Source: Clostridia bacterium (GTDB lineage Bacteria; Bacillota; Clostridia; Acetivibrionales; DSM-27016). Taken from it: a stretch of DNA of 64,000 nt. A program made the position numbers and the translations under genes. Numbering within the stretch: the first letter of the stretch is position 1; the number at the start of each line of letters is the position of its first letter. Below the pieces are notes generated by a model that made no database searches, was not told the origin of the DNA, and saw only the letters and a list, made by a program, of their open reading frames with translations. Below are positions 46,917-55,956 of this stretch, piece by piece. The stretch is taken from the NCBI GenBank assembly GCA_026414765.1, contig JAOAIJ010000043.1:1-64000 (forward strand), given 5' to 3'.

Positions 46917-49616
46917 ATGCAAAACGACAGGCAGTTCACCAAAGGGAAAAAGGCTGAAAGGGAGTTTCTGTCGATTGCCCTTGAAAGTATAGGGGATGGT
47001 GTAATAACCACTGATGAAAACGGCAGGGTAGTATTTATGAATGAAGCAGCCGAGGAACTTACCGGATGGAGCCGTACTGATGCAGACGGAAAGAGGCTGG
47101 AAGAAGTATTTGTAATTATTGACAAAAAAAGCGGCTCTTTATTGGAGAGCCCTTTTACCGTGACATTAAGGAAGGGAAGTAAAAGCGGACTTAAGAATCA
47201 TACAGTACTGATATCAAAGCACGGTACAGAAAGCTATATATCAGCCAGCAGTGCGCCCATAAAAGAATGCGATGGGGAAATAATCGGTGTAGTAGTAGTT
47301 TTCAGAGACATAACAAGAATCAAGCAAGCCGAAGAAGAAGTGGCAAATGAACAAAAAAACCTGAAGGCTATTTTTGAATCTTCACCTGTAGGGATGCTGC
47401 TATTAGATGAGAATATGATCATATGCAGAATCAATGATTCTGCATTGAAGATATTGAAAAGAGGGTTTGAGGATGTAATAAGCAGACGGATTGGTATCGG
47501 ATTTAACTGTATAAACTGTATCAGAGGCAACAATGGTTGCGGCTTTAGTATCGAGTGTGACAATTGTCTTTTCTGGAGTATTGTTTCTGTTGCCTTTGAT
47601 TCGGGAGAGCCGATAAAAGGTATGGAAATATCCCATTATATATTCGTGGACGGAAAAGAGGAAAACATATGGCTGAAAATGAGTGCTGTCCCGGTAGTAT
47701 TGGATGGCAGAATATATGTAGTGCTGGCTATTGAAGATATCACTGAGAACAAGAGGAATGAGGAAGGGCTTAAAAGGTACCAGATACTATCAGAAAAAGC
47801 CCGTGATATAATTTACTTTATCGATACCGATGGAAATATCCTGGAGGCAAATGATGCCGCATTCAAGGCATATGGATATACCAGAGAAGAGCTTTTGAGC
47901 AAGAGTGTATTTGAACTTAGAAACAATGAAGAAATTCCGCAGGTTGCAAAACAGCTTAAGATAGCTGATGCAGAAGGAACGCTTTTTGAAACTGAGCATA
48001 TACGCAAGGACGGAAGTGTGTTTCCGGTAGAGGTAAGTGCCCAGGGAACTACTATCGGAAATAAGAGAGTAATACTGAGTATAATAAGAGATATTACAGA
48101 GAGGAAGAAGGCAGAACGGGAACTGCAGCTTGCCATGGAAGCTGCCGAAACAGCAAGCAGGGCGAAAAGTGAATTTTTGGCCAATATGAGCCACGAAATA
48201 CGTACTCCGCTAAATGGAATAATAGGTATGACTGATCTGACTTTGCTTACTGAACTGACAAAAGACCAAAAAGAAAACTTAGTCACAATAAAAACGTGTG
48301 CCGATACATTGCATAGGGTAATCAACGATATACTGGATCTTTCTAAAATCGAGGCGGGAAAAATGCTTATAGAGAGTATTCAATTCGATATAAGAGAATT
48401 AATAGAAAAAACAGTTAAGCCTCATTATACAAATGCCAGGCTAAAAGGGCTCAAATTCATACATAACGTGAATAAAGAAGTACCTGAAACCCTGATGGGT
48501 GACCCTACACGATTGCAGCAGATACTGAACAACCTTATAGGGAATGCAGTAAAATTTACCGAAGCAGGTGAGATAAACATACAGGTGGATAATTACCTGA
48601 TAATTGATTCTAGGGCATATATGAAGTTCTCTATATCAGATACGGGTATAGGGATTGCCCAGGAAGAAATGAGCCAGTTATTCAAAAATTTCAGTCAGGT
48701 AGATGGTTCAATAACAAGGAAGTATGGAGGAACAGGACTGGGCTTGGCCATATCCAAACATCTTGTAGAAATGATGGGTGGTACTATATGGCTAAAGAGT
48801 GAAAAAGGTAAAGGCAGTACGTTTTACTTTACTATAGAATTCAGTGTAGGTAGTATGGCAGCAAGGGCAGGAAGCATTTCCGGAATAAACAGCTTGTTGG
48901 AAAAGACGGAAAACACACTGGAGATTCTAATGGCGGAAGATGACAAGGTTAACCAGATACTTACTACTCAAATACTTGAAAAAAAAGGTCATAGAGTGGA
49001 TATTGCCAATAATGGGGCAGAAGCATTGAAAAAACTGAGTGAAAAAAACTATGATGCAATTCTGATGGATATCCAGATGCCTGAATTGGACGGTATTGAG
49101 ACAACCAGGAGGATAAGGGCTGCAGAAGAGGGTACTGACAGGCATGTTCCAATAATAGCACTAACGGCATTTGCTCTCGAAGGTGACAGAGAGAGATTCA
49201 TTTCTGCAGGCATGGACTATTATGTTTCCAAGCCTGTAAGCATGGAAGAGCTGTTAAAGCCACTGGAACAGTTGGGAGAATCGAAATACGGAGACAATGC
49301 CCAAACAGTAGTTTTGGGGAACAATAATGCAGGTAGCAGGATAAAAAACATAGAGAACAAGCTTAAAGAGCATAAAAAGCTGTTTATCCATGATATACGG
49401 CTGCATATGAAAAGACTTAGGGTGGCATGTGAGAAACATGAGAGTATACAGATAGAGCGGTATGCTCATCTCATAAAGATTTCAGCTTCAGGTGCAGAAG
49501 AAAACACTATTAAGAATATTGCTTTTAAGATAGAACTGGCTGCCAGAAAAGAAGATTGGGTACAGATAGGTGTGCTGTTGATAAATTTGGAAGAAGAAAC
49601 TGGAAAAATAATATGA
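46917..49616 (+). CDS. three-PAS hybrid sensor histidine kinase with receiver and HPt-like end
   Basis: 899 residues, soluble (no membrane helix). PAS 1 (about 17-130), PAS 2 (140-280; it contains a Cys-rich insert CINCIRGNNGCGFSIECDNC at about 200-219), PAS 3 (285-400), HisKA with His426 (MSHEIRTPLNG), HATPase (N, G1 and G2 boxes present), receiver with Asp718 (ILMDIQMPELDG), and a C-terminal HPt-like helical bundle with His851 in AHLIKISA, where the usual HxxKG Gly is Ile. The Cys cluster in PAS 2 could hold metal or sense redox state. Twenty-five bases before a receiver-only gene. Confidence 0.93.
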   Translation: MQNDRQFTKGKKAEREFLSIALESIGDGVITTDENGRVVFMNEAAEELTGWSRTDADGKRLEEVFVIIDKKSGSLLESPFTVTLRKGSKSGLKNHTVLISKHGTESYISASSAPIKECDGEIIGVVVVFRDITRIKQAEEEVANEQKNLKAIFESSPVGMLLLDENMIICRINDSALKILKRGFEDVISRRIGIGFNCINCIRGNNGCGFSIECDNCLFWSIVSVAFDSGEPIKGMEISHYIFVDGKEENIWLKMSAVPVVLDGRIYVVLAIEDITENKRNEEGLKRYQILSEKARDIIYFIDTDGNILEANDAAFKAYGYTREELLSKSVFELRNNEEIPQVAKQLKIADAEGTLFETEHIRKDGSVFPVEVSAQGTTIGNKRVILSIIRDITERKKAERELQLAMEAAETASRAKSEFLANMSHEIRTPLNGIIGMTDLTLLTELTKDQKENLVTIKTCADTLHRVINDILDLSKIEAGKMLIESIQFDIRELIEKTVKPHYTNARLKGLKFIHNVNKEVPETLMGDPTRLQQILNNLIGNAVKFTEAGEINIQVDNYLIIDSRAYMKFSISDTGIGIAQEEMSQLFKNFSQVDGSITRKYGGTGLGLAISKHLVEMMGGTIWLKSEKGKGSTFYFTIEFSVGSMAARAGSISGINSLLEKTENTLEILMAEDDKVNQILTTQILEKKGHRVDIANNGAEALKKLSEKNYDAILMDIQMPELDGIETTRRIRAAEEGTDRHVPIIALTAFALEGDRERFISAGMDYYVSKPVSMEELLKPLEQLGESKYGDNAQTVVLGNNNAGSRIKNIENKLKEHKKLFIHDIRLHMKRLRVACEKHESIQIERYAHLIKISASGAEENTIKNIAFKIELAARKEDWVQIGVLLINLEEETGKII

Positions 49617-49641
49617 TAAATATTTACAAGGGGGTAGCAAA

Positions 49642-50037
49642 ATGAAAATTTTAATTGCAGAAGACGACCTTGCCAGCAGAAAGTTTATTTACAAGTTTCT
49701 TTCTTCGTATGGGGATTGTGATGTGACCGTAGATGGTATAGAAGCTGTAGAAGCATTTATGCTTGCATGGGATGAAGGTAATCCTTATGAGCTTGTATGT
49801 CTTGACATAATGATGCCTAAACTGGATGGTTTAAAAGCATTAAAAGCCATACGTGATATTGAAAAACAAAAATCGGTCGAGGCTTCACACCGTGCCAAAA
49901 TAATTATGACAACTGCACTAAATGATACAAGGGACGTATACGGTGCATTTGAAACCGGCTGTGAAGCATATGCTGCCAAACCAATAAATACCGAGAAGTT
50001 AATTGAAGTTATGAAAAAGCTTGAATTAATAAAATAA
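49642..50037 (+). CDS. CheY-like single-domain response regulator
   Basis: 131 residues, start ATG behind AAGGGGG. Receiver with Asp8-Asp9, Asp55 (CLDIMMPKLDG), Thr in TTAL and Lys in AAKPI. There is no output domain. Twenty-five bases after the hybrid kinase, so probably its phosphotransfer partner through the HPt-like end, or a phosphate sink for CheA. Last gene of the cluster, ended by the hairpin at 50031. Confidence 0.93.
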   Translation: MKILIAEDDLASRKFIYKFLSSYGDCDVTVDGIEAVEAFMLAWDEGNPYELVCLDIMMPKLDGLKALKAIRDIEKQKSVEASHRAKIIMTTALNDTRDVYGAFETGCEAYAAKPINTEKLIEVMKKLELIK

Positions 50038-50060
50038 TCCTGCATTTGCAGGATTATTTT
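50031..50060. terminator. bidirectional terminator
   Basis: Thirteen-base perfect stem AAAATAATCCTGC / GCAGGATTATTTT with an ATTT loop. It overlaps the ends of both converging genes. Confidence 0.85.
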
Positions 50061-51819
50061 ATGTTCTGAGTTTGTTTACGGTTTCCTCATCAGGTGTTAC
50101 TATCATTGTTTTAAAATTGTCATAAATAACCATACCGGGTTTTGCACCGCTGGGTTTTTTTACATTTTTTACTGCGGTATAGTCAACAGGTACGCCTGAA
50201 GACATCTTTGCCTTACTATGATAGGCTGCTAACATACCGGCTTCTTCAAGGGTTCTGCCGGGTATTTCATGCTGGAGCTTTTTTATGATAACATGAGAAC
50301 CAGGTATGTTTTTTGTATGAAGCCAAATATCATTTGATGAAGATAATTTTAATGTTAGCTGGTCATTTTGTTTGTTGTTTTTTCCTACAAATATGTCAAA
50401 ACCGTCACTTGATTTGAAGTGTAGGGGTTCAGAACCTGATTGGCGTTTCTTGCTATTTTGCTTTCTTTTTAAAGAGTAATATCCTTGTTCTATAAGTTCT
50501 TCCCGGATCTCTTCAATTTCCTGTAGAGAGTTGCAGTTATCTAAAAGCAACAACACGCTTTCCAGGTAATCAAGTTCACCCCGGGTATCTTCCATCAGCT
50601 TGCTGGTATAGCTATAAGCACTTTTGGCTTTTGTATACTGCCTGTAATACCTTTGTGCATTTTGCTGTGCTGAGAGATTTTCATCAAGTTTTATTTCCAG
50701 ATATTCACTGTCTTGGCTGTAATAGTTCAGAAGCGAAACTTTATCGGTATTCGCCGGAATACAGTAAATGTTTGCGGTTATGAGTTCACCATATAGTTTC
50801 AAATTTTCTCTGTCTGACACTTCTCTGAGCTTTTCCTGCTGCAGGGCAAGTTTTTTATTACACCGATCCATATTATTATTAAGCACTTTGTACAAATCGG
50901 CTTTTTTATGCTTCTGCCTTTCAATATTGTCCCTTGTAGAATAAAAAATATCAAGTGTTTTGCTTATAGAGTCAATATACTTTATATTTGGATGTTGCTT
51001 TATCGGCAGACAATGAAAATCAATAGGTTTGCCTGGGGCGGCTGCACCATCCATAATTATACATGGTGAAAAGTTGTCTTGTTTTATTTCGTCGATTATA
51101 TCGCTGAGTACAGATTCCAGCCTTGAAACTTCTTCTGCTAAAAGCCTGTTAATACTATTTTTCCCATCTACGCATGAACGGTAGCAGACTTCAGAGCACA
51201 GAAGGGGACTGAATCCCTTGAGATTGTTAAGCAGATACTTTTCAATGCTTACTAAAGGAGTCTCAGCGCTAATCCTAAAAAACTTATCAGTATCAAGCTC
51301 CAGAGGATTGGTCTTATTCTGGGACGGTGGCAATACATAAGTTCTGGCAGGCATTACTTCCCTTACGCTGCTGACTTCATTATCAACATGTTTGATGGAA
51401 TCGATTATTCTATCCTCACTTGTGGTGAGTATAATATTGCTGTGCCTTCCCATTATTTCAATAATAAGCTTCTTGACCGACAGATCTCCTAACTCATTCA
51501 TTGCTTCTATATTAATGGTAATTATCCGCTCAAAATCATGAAAATCAATACCTACAATTCTTCCCCCCGAAAGATGCTTCCTTAAGAGCATGCAGAATAC
51601 AGGAGGATTAGCCGGATTTTCCTTTGAAACCCAGGTAATATGTACCCTGGGATAGTTTGCATTTGCACTGAGAAGAAGTTTTAGGTTTTGGCCTTGCGCT
51701 CTTATATTCATTAAGATTTCATCTTTTTCAGGCTGAAATATTTTTTCTATCCGGCTGCCGACAAGGGTATCTGATAGTTCCTTTGATATACATTTAGTAA
51801 CTATTCCGTCAAAAGGCAA
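50059..51819 (-). CDS. rqcH: ribosome quality-control protein RqcH (NFACT family)
   Basis: 586 residues with the NFACT layout: NFACT-N (MPFDGIVTKCISKEL to EIMGRHSNII), a central coiled coil (about 270-420) and the C-terminal NFACT-R domain (FDIFVGKNNKQNDQLTLK, DIWLHTKNIPGSHVII, VDYTAVKNVKKPSGAKPGMV). RqcH binds split 50S subunits with peptidyl-tRNA and adds Ala tails. The described catalytic Asp97-Arg98 pair reads Glu97-Arg98 here (DFERII), a change seen in some relatives. Monocistronic. Confidence 0.94.
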   Translation of the reverse strand: MPFDGIVTKCISKELSDTLVGSRIEKIFQPEKDEILMNIRAQGQNLKLLLSANANYPRVHITWVSKENPANPPVFCMLLRKHLSGGRIVGIDFHDFERIITINIEAMNELGDLSVKKLIIEIMGRHSNIILTTSEDRIIDSIKHVDNEVSSVREVMPARTYVLPPSQNKTNPLELDTDKFFRISAETPLVSIEKYLLNNLKGFSPLLCSEVCYRSCVDGKNSINRLLAEEVSRLESVLSDIIDEIKQDNFSPCIIMDGAAAPGKPIDFHCLPIKQHPNIKYIDSISKTLDIFYSTRDNIERQKHKKADLYKVLNNNMDRCNKKLALQQEKLREVSDRENLKLYGELITANIYCIPANTDKVSLLNYYSQDSEYLEIKLDENLSAQQNAQRYYRQYTKAKSAYSYTSKLMEDTRGELDYLESVLLLLDNCNSLQEIEEIREELIEQGYYSLKRKQNSKKRQSGSEPLHFKSSDGFDIFVGKNNKQNDQLTLKLSSSNDIWLHTKNIPGSHVIIKKLQHEIPGRTLEEAGMLAAYHSKAKMSSGVPVDYTAVKNVKKPSGAKPGMVIYDNFKTMIVTPDEETVNKLRT

Positions 51820-52029
51820 TTTTTACACCCTTTCTAAATAACGCACACTTGTGTGCTCAGATGTGAAGCTATGCTTCGTTTTATAGTATAGCATTTAGAG
51901 CCTTATATATCAAAGGGAAGTTAGAGATATAAATTTATTTGTATTGTTTATCGGCTTTTTAGATGATAAAATTATAAAATCCCGGTTTAAACTATAAAGT
52001 CGGGCTTGATTCATAAAATGAGGTGTTTT

Positions 52030-52320
52030 ATGGTTATAGGTGTCTGCAGGATAGTATTGCATATGGATGAGGTTTTTTCATTAAAGGAAAAAAGGCATAT
52101 TGTCAAAAGTATAGTTGAAAGGCTTAAGTCCAGATTTAATGCATCTGTGGCTGAGGTTGACATGAATGACACATGGAATAAAGCTGTTATAGGTGTTTCA
52201 TGTGTATCAAACGAAGCTGGGCATGCAGACAGTATGATGTCAAGTATTGTAAATTTCGTGGAAAATGACGGACGGGCAGTGCTTGTTGATTATTCTACAG
52301 AGACAATACATGTTGATTGA
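52030..52320 (+). CDS. DUF503 protein
   Basis: 96 residues from ATG 52030 with a TGAGGTG site (the frame extends 8 codons further without one). DUF503 pattern: MVIGVCRIVLHMDEVFSLKEKRHIVKSIVERL, then SVAEVDMNDTWNKAVIGVSCVSN. Related to YlxP, which lies next to infB in other Firmicutes and may act near RbfA; here the gene stands alone before the tRNA region. Function not established. Confidence 0.88.
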   Translation: MVIGVCRIVLHMDEVFSLKEKRHIVKSIVERLKSRFNASVAEVDMNDTWNKAVIGVSCVSNEAGHADSMMSSIVNFVENDGRAVLVDYSTETIHVD

Positions 52321-52413
52321 AAAGATTTTTATTGACTCTTAATTTGAAAATATATTAAAATATAATAGTTGGGTTGCATTATTTTTAATATAGGAAATAT
52401 CGGATTAATATAT

Positions 52414-52462
52414 GGGGCTATAGTGCAGCTGGGAGAACACTAACGCTGTAACTACAGCCCCA
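52414..52462 (+). other. tRNA-like mini-unit A (49 nt)
   Basis: Begins GGGGCTATAG like a tRNA-Ala 5' half with a D-arm-like stretch (GTGC AGCTGGGA GAAC) and ends CTACAGCCCCA, closing a 6-bp acceptor-like stem GGGGCT / AGCCCC with an A where the discriminator base would be. The T arm and most of the anticodon arm are missing. Probably a tRNA deletion derivative. A related unit is at 54763. Confidence 0.45.
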
Positions 52463-52527
52463 AAGATAATTGAAAAGCAGGTAATAATAAAAATTGCATA
52501 AGTCCCCGGAAATGGGGAAATTTGGGG
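52431..52527 (+). repeat. 97-bp duplicated spacer, copy 1
   Basis: Identical in length and 93 of 97 bases to 54778-54874, from the middle of the mini-unit to the first four G of the full tRNA. It includes a small hairpin, TCCCC / GGGGA, just upstream of the tRNA. Confidence 0.8.
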
Positions 52528-52598
52528 GTATAACTCAGTGGGAGAGTGCAACACTGGCAGTGTTGAAGTCGAGGGTTCAAGTCCCTCTATCTCCACCA
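52524..52598 (+). tRNA. tRNA-Ala(GGC)
   Basis: 75 nt, full cloverleaf: acceptor GGGGGTA / TATCTCC with the alanine identity pair G3-U70, D arm ACTC-AGTGGGA-GAGT, anticodon arm CAACA-CTGGCAG-TGTTG (anticodon GGC), T arm GAGGG-TTCAAGT-CCCTC, discriminator A and encoded CCA. Followed by a terminator at 52608. Confidence 0.92.
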
Positions 52599-52607
52599 AA
52601 TAAAATG

Positions 52608-52650
52608 AAACAGAAGGAATGAACTCGCAAGGTTTAAGTCCTTCTGTTTT
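52608..52650 (+). terminator. terminator of tRNA-Ala
   Basis: Stem AAACAGAAGGA / TCCTTCTGTTT with a 20-base loop, then TT and GCC. Placed 10 bases after the tRNA CCA end. Confidence 0.65.
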
Positions 52651-52704
52651 GCCATTTTTATAACATTCTTAGCACGAGTAATTATTAAAATGAGAAGGAT
52701 AAAA

Positions 52705-53460
52705 ATGAATGATATCTTAGCAGAGGCTTTTTGGGCTTTTGATCATATTTTAATATCTAAGGGCTATGATAACCCAGCACCACACAGGCATCTTGCCAAA
52801 CATTTGATTTTCAGTGTTAACAATAAATTTGAATGCGTGGTAGAAAACGCAAGCTTTTATTGCAAAGGCGTGTGCATTGATTCAAATGTCGAGCATACAA
52901 TAGGTCGAAATGATGGGAATATACTTGTATTTCTGTTTGATGAAACAAGTGTACTGGCAAGGGAATTAAGTGTTAACTATCTAATGGGTAAGCCTTTTTG
53001 TGTATTGGATGAAAAACTATCTTCTAAAGTAAGTACGGTTTGGGAAGAAACCCATAAAGATTCAAAGAAGCTGGATGAAGCTATCTTGTCAGTTTGTCAG
53101 TTAAAGCGGAGTTGTCGTATAAAATACGATCATAGAATTCACCAACTACTGGAATCGGTTTCACAAATGGAAGGCATATATCAGAATGCAATCAGTACAC
53201 TTTGTGATGTAGTTTATCTGTCCCGGAGCAGACTGTCTCATCTGTTCAAACAACAGGTCGGTGTCTCGCTAAGTAGTTATTTGGTGTTTGAAAAAATGAG
53301 AAAAGCGTACACGTACGTTGCAACAGGCGAAAATATTACCATCGCAAGCGTTCGTGCAGGCTTTGACAGTCCTTCACACTTTTCAGCTGTTTGTAAAAGA
53401 ATGTTTGGGTTGTCATTTACAGATTTCAGAAAAATGACTTTACTTAAAGAGGTAATGTAG
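52705..53460 (+). CDS. AraC-family transcriptional regulator
   Basis: 251 residues from ATG 52705 behind AGAAGGA. The N-terminal ~145 residues are a cupin-like sensor (PHRHLAKHLIFSV near residues 26-38). The C-terminal ~100 residues form the double helix-turn-helix of AraC: LSRSRLSHLFKQQVGVSLSSYL and AGFDSPSHFSAVCKRMFGLSFTDFRK. It is 69 bases before the alpha/beta hydrolase gene, which it probably regulates. It follows the intact tRNA-Ala. Confidence 0.9.
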   Translation: MNDILAEAFWAFDHILISKGYDNPAPHRHLAKHLIFSVNNKFECVVENASFYCKGVCIDSNVEHTIGRNDGNILVFLFDETSVLARELSVNYLMGKPFCVLDEKLSSKVSTVWEETHKDSKKLDEAILSVCQLKRSCRIKYDHRIHQLLESVSQMEGIYQNAISTLCDVVYLSRSRLSHLFKQQVGVSLSSYLVFEKMRKAYTYVATGENITIASVRAGFDSPSHFSAVCKRMFGLSFTDFRKMTLLKEVM

Positions 53461-53529
53461 CATCTATTTGAAAGTTTTTCATATTACCACAAAGTATAAT
53501 TAGGTAAAAGCTTGTGGAGGATATTAATT

Positions 53530-54708
53530 ATGAAAAACGATAAAATAGAGTTCAAAATTGGATCATACAATTTAAACTCGCAGTCGAATTTAAATTATCA
53601 ATTGAACCGTACAATTATGTGGGGGGGCGGGGAACTTAGCGATATTGAGGAAATTGCTCATGGCATATATGATAGTATAGCTTGGAAACGGGAACTCATA
53701 GCTATTGGCGATAAAGCATTTTCTGAGGGTAGAATCAGGGAAGCCATCGCATATTACCGTATGAGTGAATTTTTTATGTATGATGGAGATGCAGATAAAC
53801 AGAAATATTACAGTCTTGCTACAGAATTGTTTTATGACTATTACAAGAACTTCTTTGTTGATAGTACCGTTGTAAGTTATGAAGTACCCTTTGAAAATAT
53901 TACACTTCCCGTAATGTATGCAAAAGCAAAGGGGATGAAAAAAGATACCATTCTATTGCATGGTGGAAATGACTCATATTTTGAGGAGTTTTTCTTGCCG
54001 ATGCTGTATTTAGCGGAAAATGGTTTTGAGGTTTATCTCTTTGAAGGGCCTGGACAAGGTGGTGTTATGAGAATACAAGGAAGACACTTTTCCTATCAAT
54101 GGGAGAAACCTGTGAAAGCAATCCTTGACTTTTTTAGGCTAGACGATGTAACGATTATTGGAGCATCTCTCGGGGGAATGCTTGCACCCCGTGCGGCAGC
54201 ATTTGAGAAAAGGATTAATCGGGTTATAGCATGGTCCGTCTTCCCTAACTTTATGGACATCCTTATATCTACTCAACCACCTAGATTACAAAAATTCCTT
54301 AATTTTTTAGTCAAGATGAGACTTGGGTTTGTGATTAATACAGTATTTAATTTTAAGCTGAAAAGGGGAGATGAATTGGTAAAATGGGGACTACGGCATG
54401 GAATGTATGCTTATGAGGCAAAAACACCTTGCGAATATATTTTTAAAATGAGCCAATACCAAATGATAGATATTGCTCCGCTTATTGAACAGGATATGCT
54501 AATTATTGGTGCCAACAAAGACCACTTTATTGATTACCATATGGTCAGTAAAGAAATCGATGTGCTGAAAAACGTTAAATCCCTTACTGTACGAATATTT
54601 ACTGACAAGGAAACCGCGGGGGCTCATTGTAATGTGGGGAATGTTAAGTTGATTTTAGATACAGTTATGAGTTGGGTTGCAGGGGTGAAAGATAGAGTAA
54701 GTGGATAA
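53530..54708 (+). CDS. alpha/beta hydrolase
   Basis: 392 residues from ATG 53530 with GGAGG upstream. An N-terminal helical extension of about 120 residues is followed by the alpha/beta hydrolase core: oxyanion region LLHGGNDSYFEE, nucleophile elbow GASLGGM (Ser), Asp in IGANKDHFID and His in AGAHCNVGN. The large N-terminal part fits the FrsA/pigment-hydrolase-like group of esterases. No signal peptide, so cytosolic. Substrate unknown. Probably a pair with the upstream AraC regulator. Confidence 0.88.
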   Translation: MKNDKIEFKIGSYNLNSQSNLNYQLNRTIMWGGGELSDIEEIAHGIYDSIAWKRELIAIGDKAFSEGRIREAIAYYRMSEFFMYDGDADKQKYYSLATELFYDYYKNFFVDSTVVSYEVPFENITLPVMYAKAKGMKKDTILLHGGNDSYFEEFFLPMLYLAENGFEVYLFEGPGQGGVMRIQGRHFSYQWEKPVKAILDFFRLDDVTIIGASLGGMLAPRAAAFEKRINRVIAWSVFPNFMDILISTQPPRLQKFLNFLVKMRLGFVINTVFNFKLKRGDELVKWGLRHGMYAYEAKTPCEYIFKMSQYQMIDIAPLIEQDMLIIGANKDHFIDYHMVSKEIDVLKNVKSLTVRIFTDKETAGAHCNVGNVKLILDTVMSWVAGVKDRVSG

Positions 54709-54762
54709 AACGGGGATTGCTGTTAAGTATACGCAAATCATAAAATTAACAAGGAAAAATTA

Positions 54763-54806
54763 GGATGATTACTCAGTGGGAGAACACTAACGCTGTAACT
54801 ACATCC
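54763..54806 (+). other. tRNA-like mini-unit B
   Basis: Same core as mini-unit A from GGGAGAACAC onward, but the 5' end reads GGATGATTACTCAG and the 3' end ACTACATCC, so the outer stem is GGATG / CATCC instead of GGGGCT / AGCCCC. Both sides of the stem differ between copies while pairing is kept. Confidence 0.4.
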
Positions 54807-54874
54807 CCAAAGATAATTGAAAAACAGGTAATAATTAAAATTGCATAAGTCCCCAGAAATGGGGAAATTTGGGG
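54778..54874 (+). repeat. 97-bp duplicated spacer, copy 2
   Basis: Four substitutions and no gaps relative to 52431-52527. It ends on the first four G of the decayed tRNA-Ala copy. Confidence 0.8.
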
Positions 54875-54946
54875 CTATAGTGCAGTTGGGAGAGCACCAC
54901 AATGGCATTGTGGAGGCCGAGAGTCTGAGCCTCTTCGTCTCCACCA
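54871..54946 (+). pseudogene. decayed tRNA-Ala(GGC), copy 2
   Basis: 76 nt with anticodon arm CCACA-ATGGCAT-TGTGG (anticodon GGC) and CCA end, but the acceptor GGGGCTA / CGTCTCC has two mismatches (positions 5 and 7), the D stem has one, and the T loop reads TCTGAGC in place of the canonical TTCRANN, losing the T55-C56 contacts. The 5' half resembles mini-unit A and the 3' half a different tRNA: a chimera. A terminator follows. Confidence 0.65.
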
Positions 54947-54950
54947 AAAC

Positions 54951-54981
54951 AAAAAACTTGTCGAAAATGTCGAGTTTTTTT
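54951..54981 (+). terminator. terminator behind tRNA-Ala copy 2
   Basis: Ten-base stem AAAAAACTTG / CGAGTTTTTT (one T-G pair) ending in a T-run, five bases after the CCA. Confidence 0.7.
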
Positions 54982-55055
54982 GTTATAATTTTTATTATCA
55001 TAATTATTAATTGTTCTGTTTGAAGACCATACTTGATAAAATCTGGGGGTAAAGC

Positions 55056-55877
55056 ATGTTTGATGTTGTATATAAATTACATTCTCCTCATAAACTTTTA
55101 AAACCATATATACATAGGATTTGGATATTCGAAAGCAAATATGGAATTCCTAATGATGATATGAAAATGATAACCCCCAATGGAGAAGTAAAATTAATCA
55201 TCATGTACAGGAGTAATGTGAATTGCAGAATTGAAAATTATTCATGGGATTTTTCAGAACATTCATTTGCTATTATAGGACAAACAACAAAACCTGCAAT
55301 CATTGACCCGCAAGGCTGTTTTGGAACGATTGGAGTAGAATTTAGACCATTTGGAGCTGTTAATTTCTTCAGTATACCACTTTATGAACTCACAAACCAG
55401 TTTTATCACGCAGATGAAGTTTTAAACAGGATTGGCTGTGAACTTCAGAAGAGAATTGCAGATTCGAAATCCGTGGAAGAAAAAATATTTATTCTCGAAA
55501 GCTTCCTGCTTAATCAGCTGTTTTCATCTAGGAAAGCTGCTTCCTTTATCGAGTATGCAGCAAATCAGATCACCTTGAAAAATGGGGTAATCAATATTAG
55601 CGAATTGATTACCGATACAGGTTACTCAAAACGTCATTTTGACAGAAAATTTAAGGAACACATAGGGGTAAGCCCAAAGGAACTTGCAAGGGTTCTCAGA
55701 TTCCAAGCGTTTTATAGCAAGATTGCTATGAATAAAAATGATATTCGAGATCAAATGTATGATTTTTATTATGATCAGTCCCACTTTATCAAAGAATTTA
55801 AAAGGTTTACAGGATTGACTCCTAAGGAATATTTCAAACAGGATAACAATTTTGCAAAAACGTTTTTTGAAGGTTGA
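55056..55877 (+). CDS. AraC-family regulator with DUF6597-like N-terminus
   Basis: 273 residues, start ATG behind GGGGG. The N-terminal ~150 residues follow the pattern of AraC proteins with a DUF6597-like sensor (KPYIHRIWIFESK, MITPNGEVKLIIMY, GTIGVEFRPFGAVNFF). The C-terminal HTH reads DTGYSKRHFDRKFKEHIGVSPKEL and DFYYDQSHFIKEFKRFTGLTPKEY. It leads the DUF5655 and YciI genes, which are its likely targets, and follows the second tRNA-Ala copy. Confidence 0.9.
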   Translation: MFDVVYKLHSPHKLLKPYIHRIWIFESKYGIPNDDMKMITPNGEVKLIIMYRSNVNCRIENYSWDFSEHSFAIIGQTTKPAIIDPQGCFGTIGVEFRPFGAVNFFSIPLYELTNQFYHADEVLNRIGCELQKRIADSKSVEEKIFILESFLLNQLFSSRKAASFIEYAANQITLKNGVINISELITDTGYSKRHFDRKFKEHIGVSPKELARVLRFQAFYSKIAMNKNDIRDQMYDFYYDQSHFIKEFKRFTGLTPKEYFKQDNNFAKTFFEG

Positions 55878-55956
55878 AATGTCCCTTTTTTACAATTTTT
55901 TAAGAGAAATTTGTGGTAAATTTATTTTATCTTTAAAGAAAAGGGGTCAGAATATA

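Noticed and set aside
54951-54981. TGTCGA-like sequences read as Spo0A boxes behind tRNA copy 2
   Set aside because: They form the loop and arm of a rho-independent terminator with a T-run and are not near a promoter.
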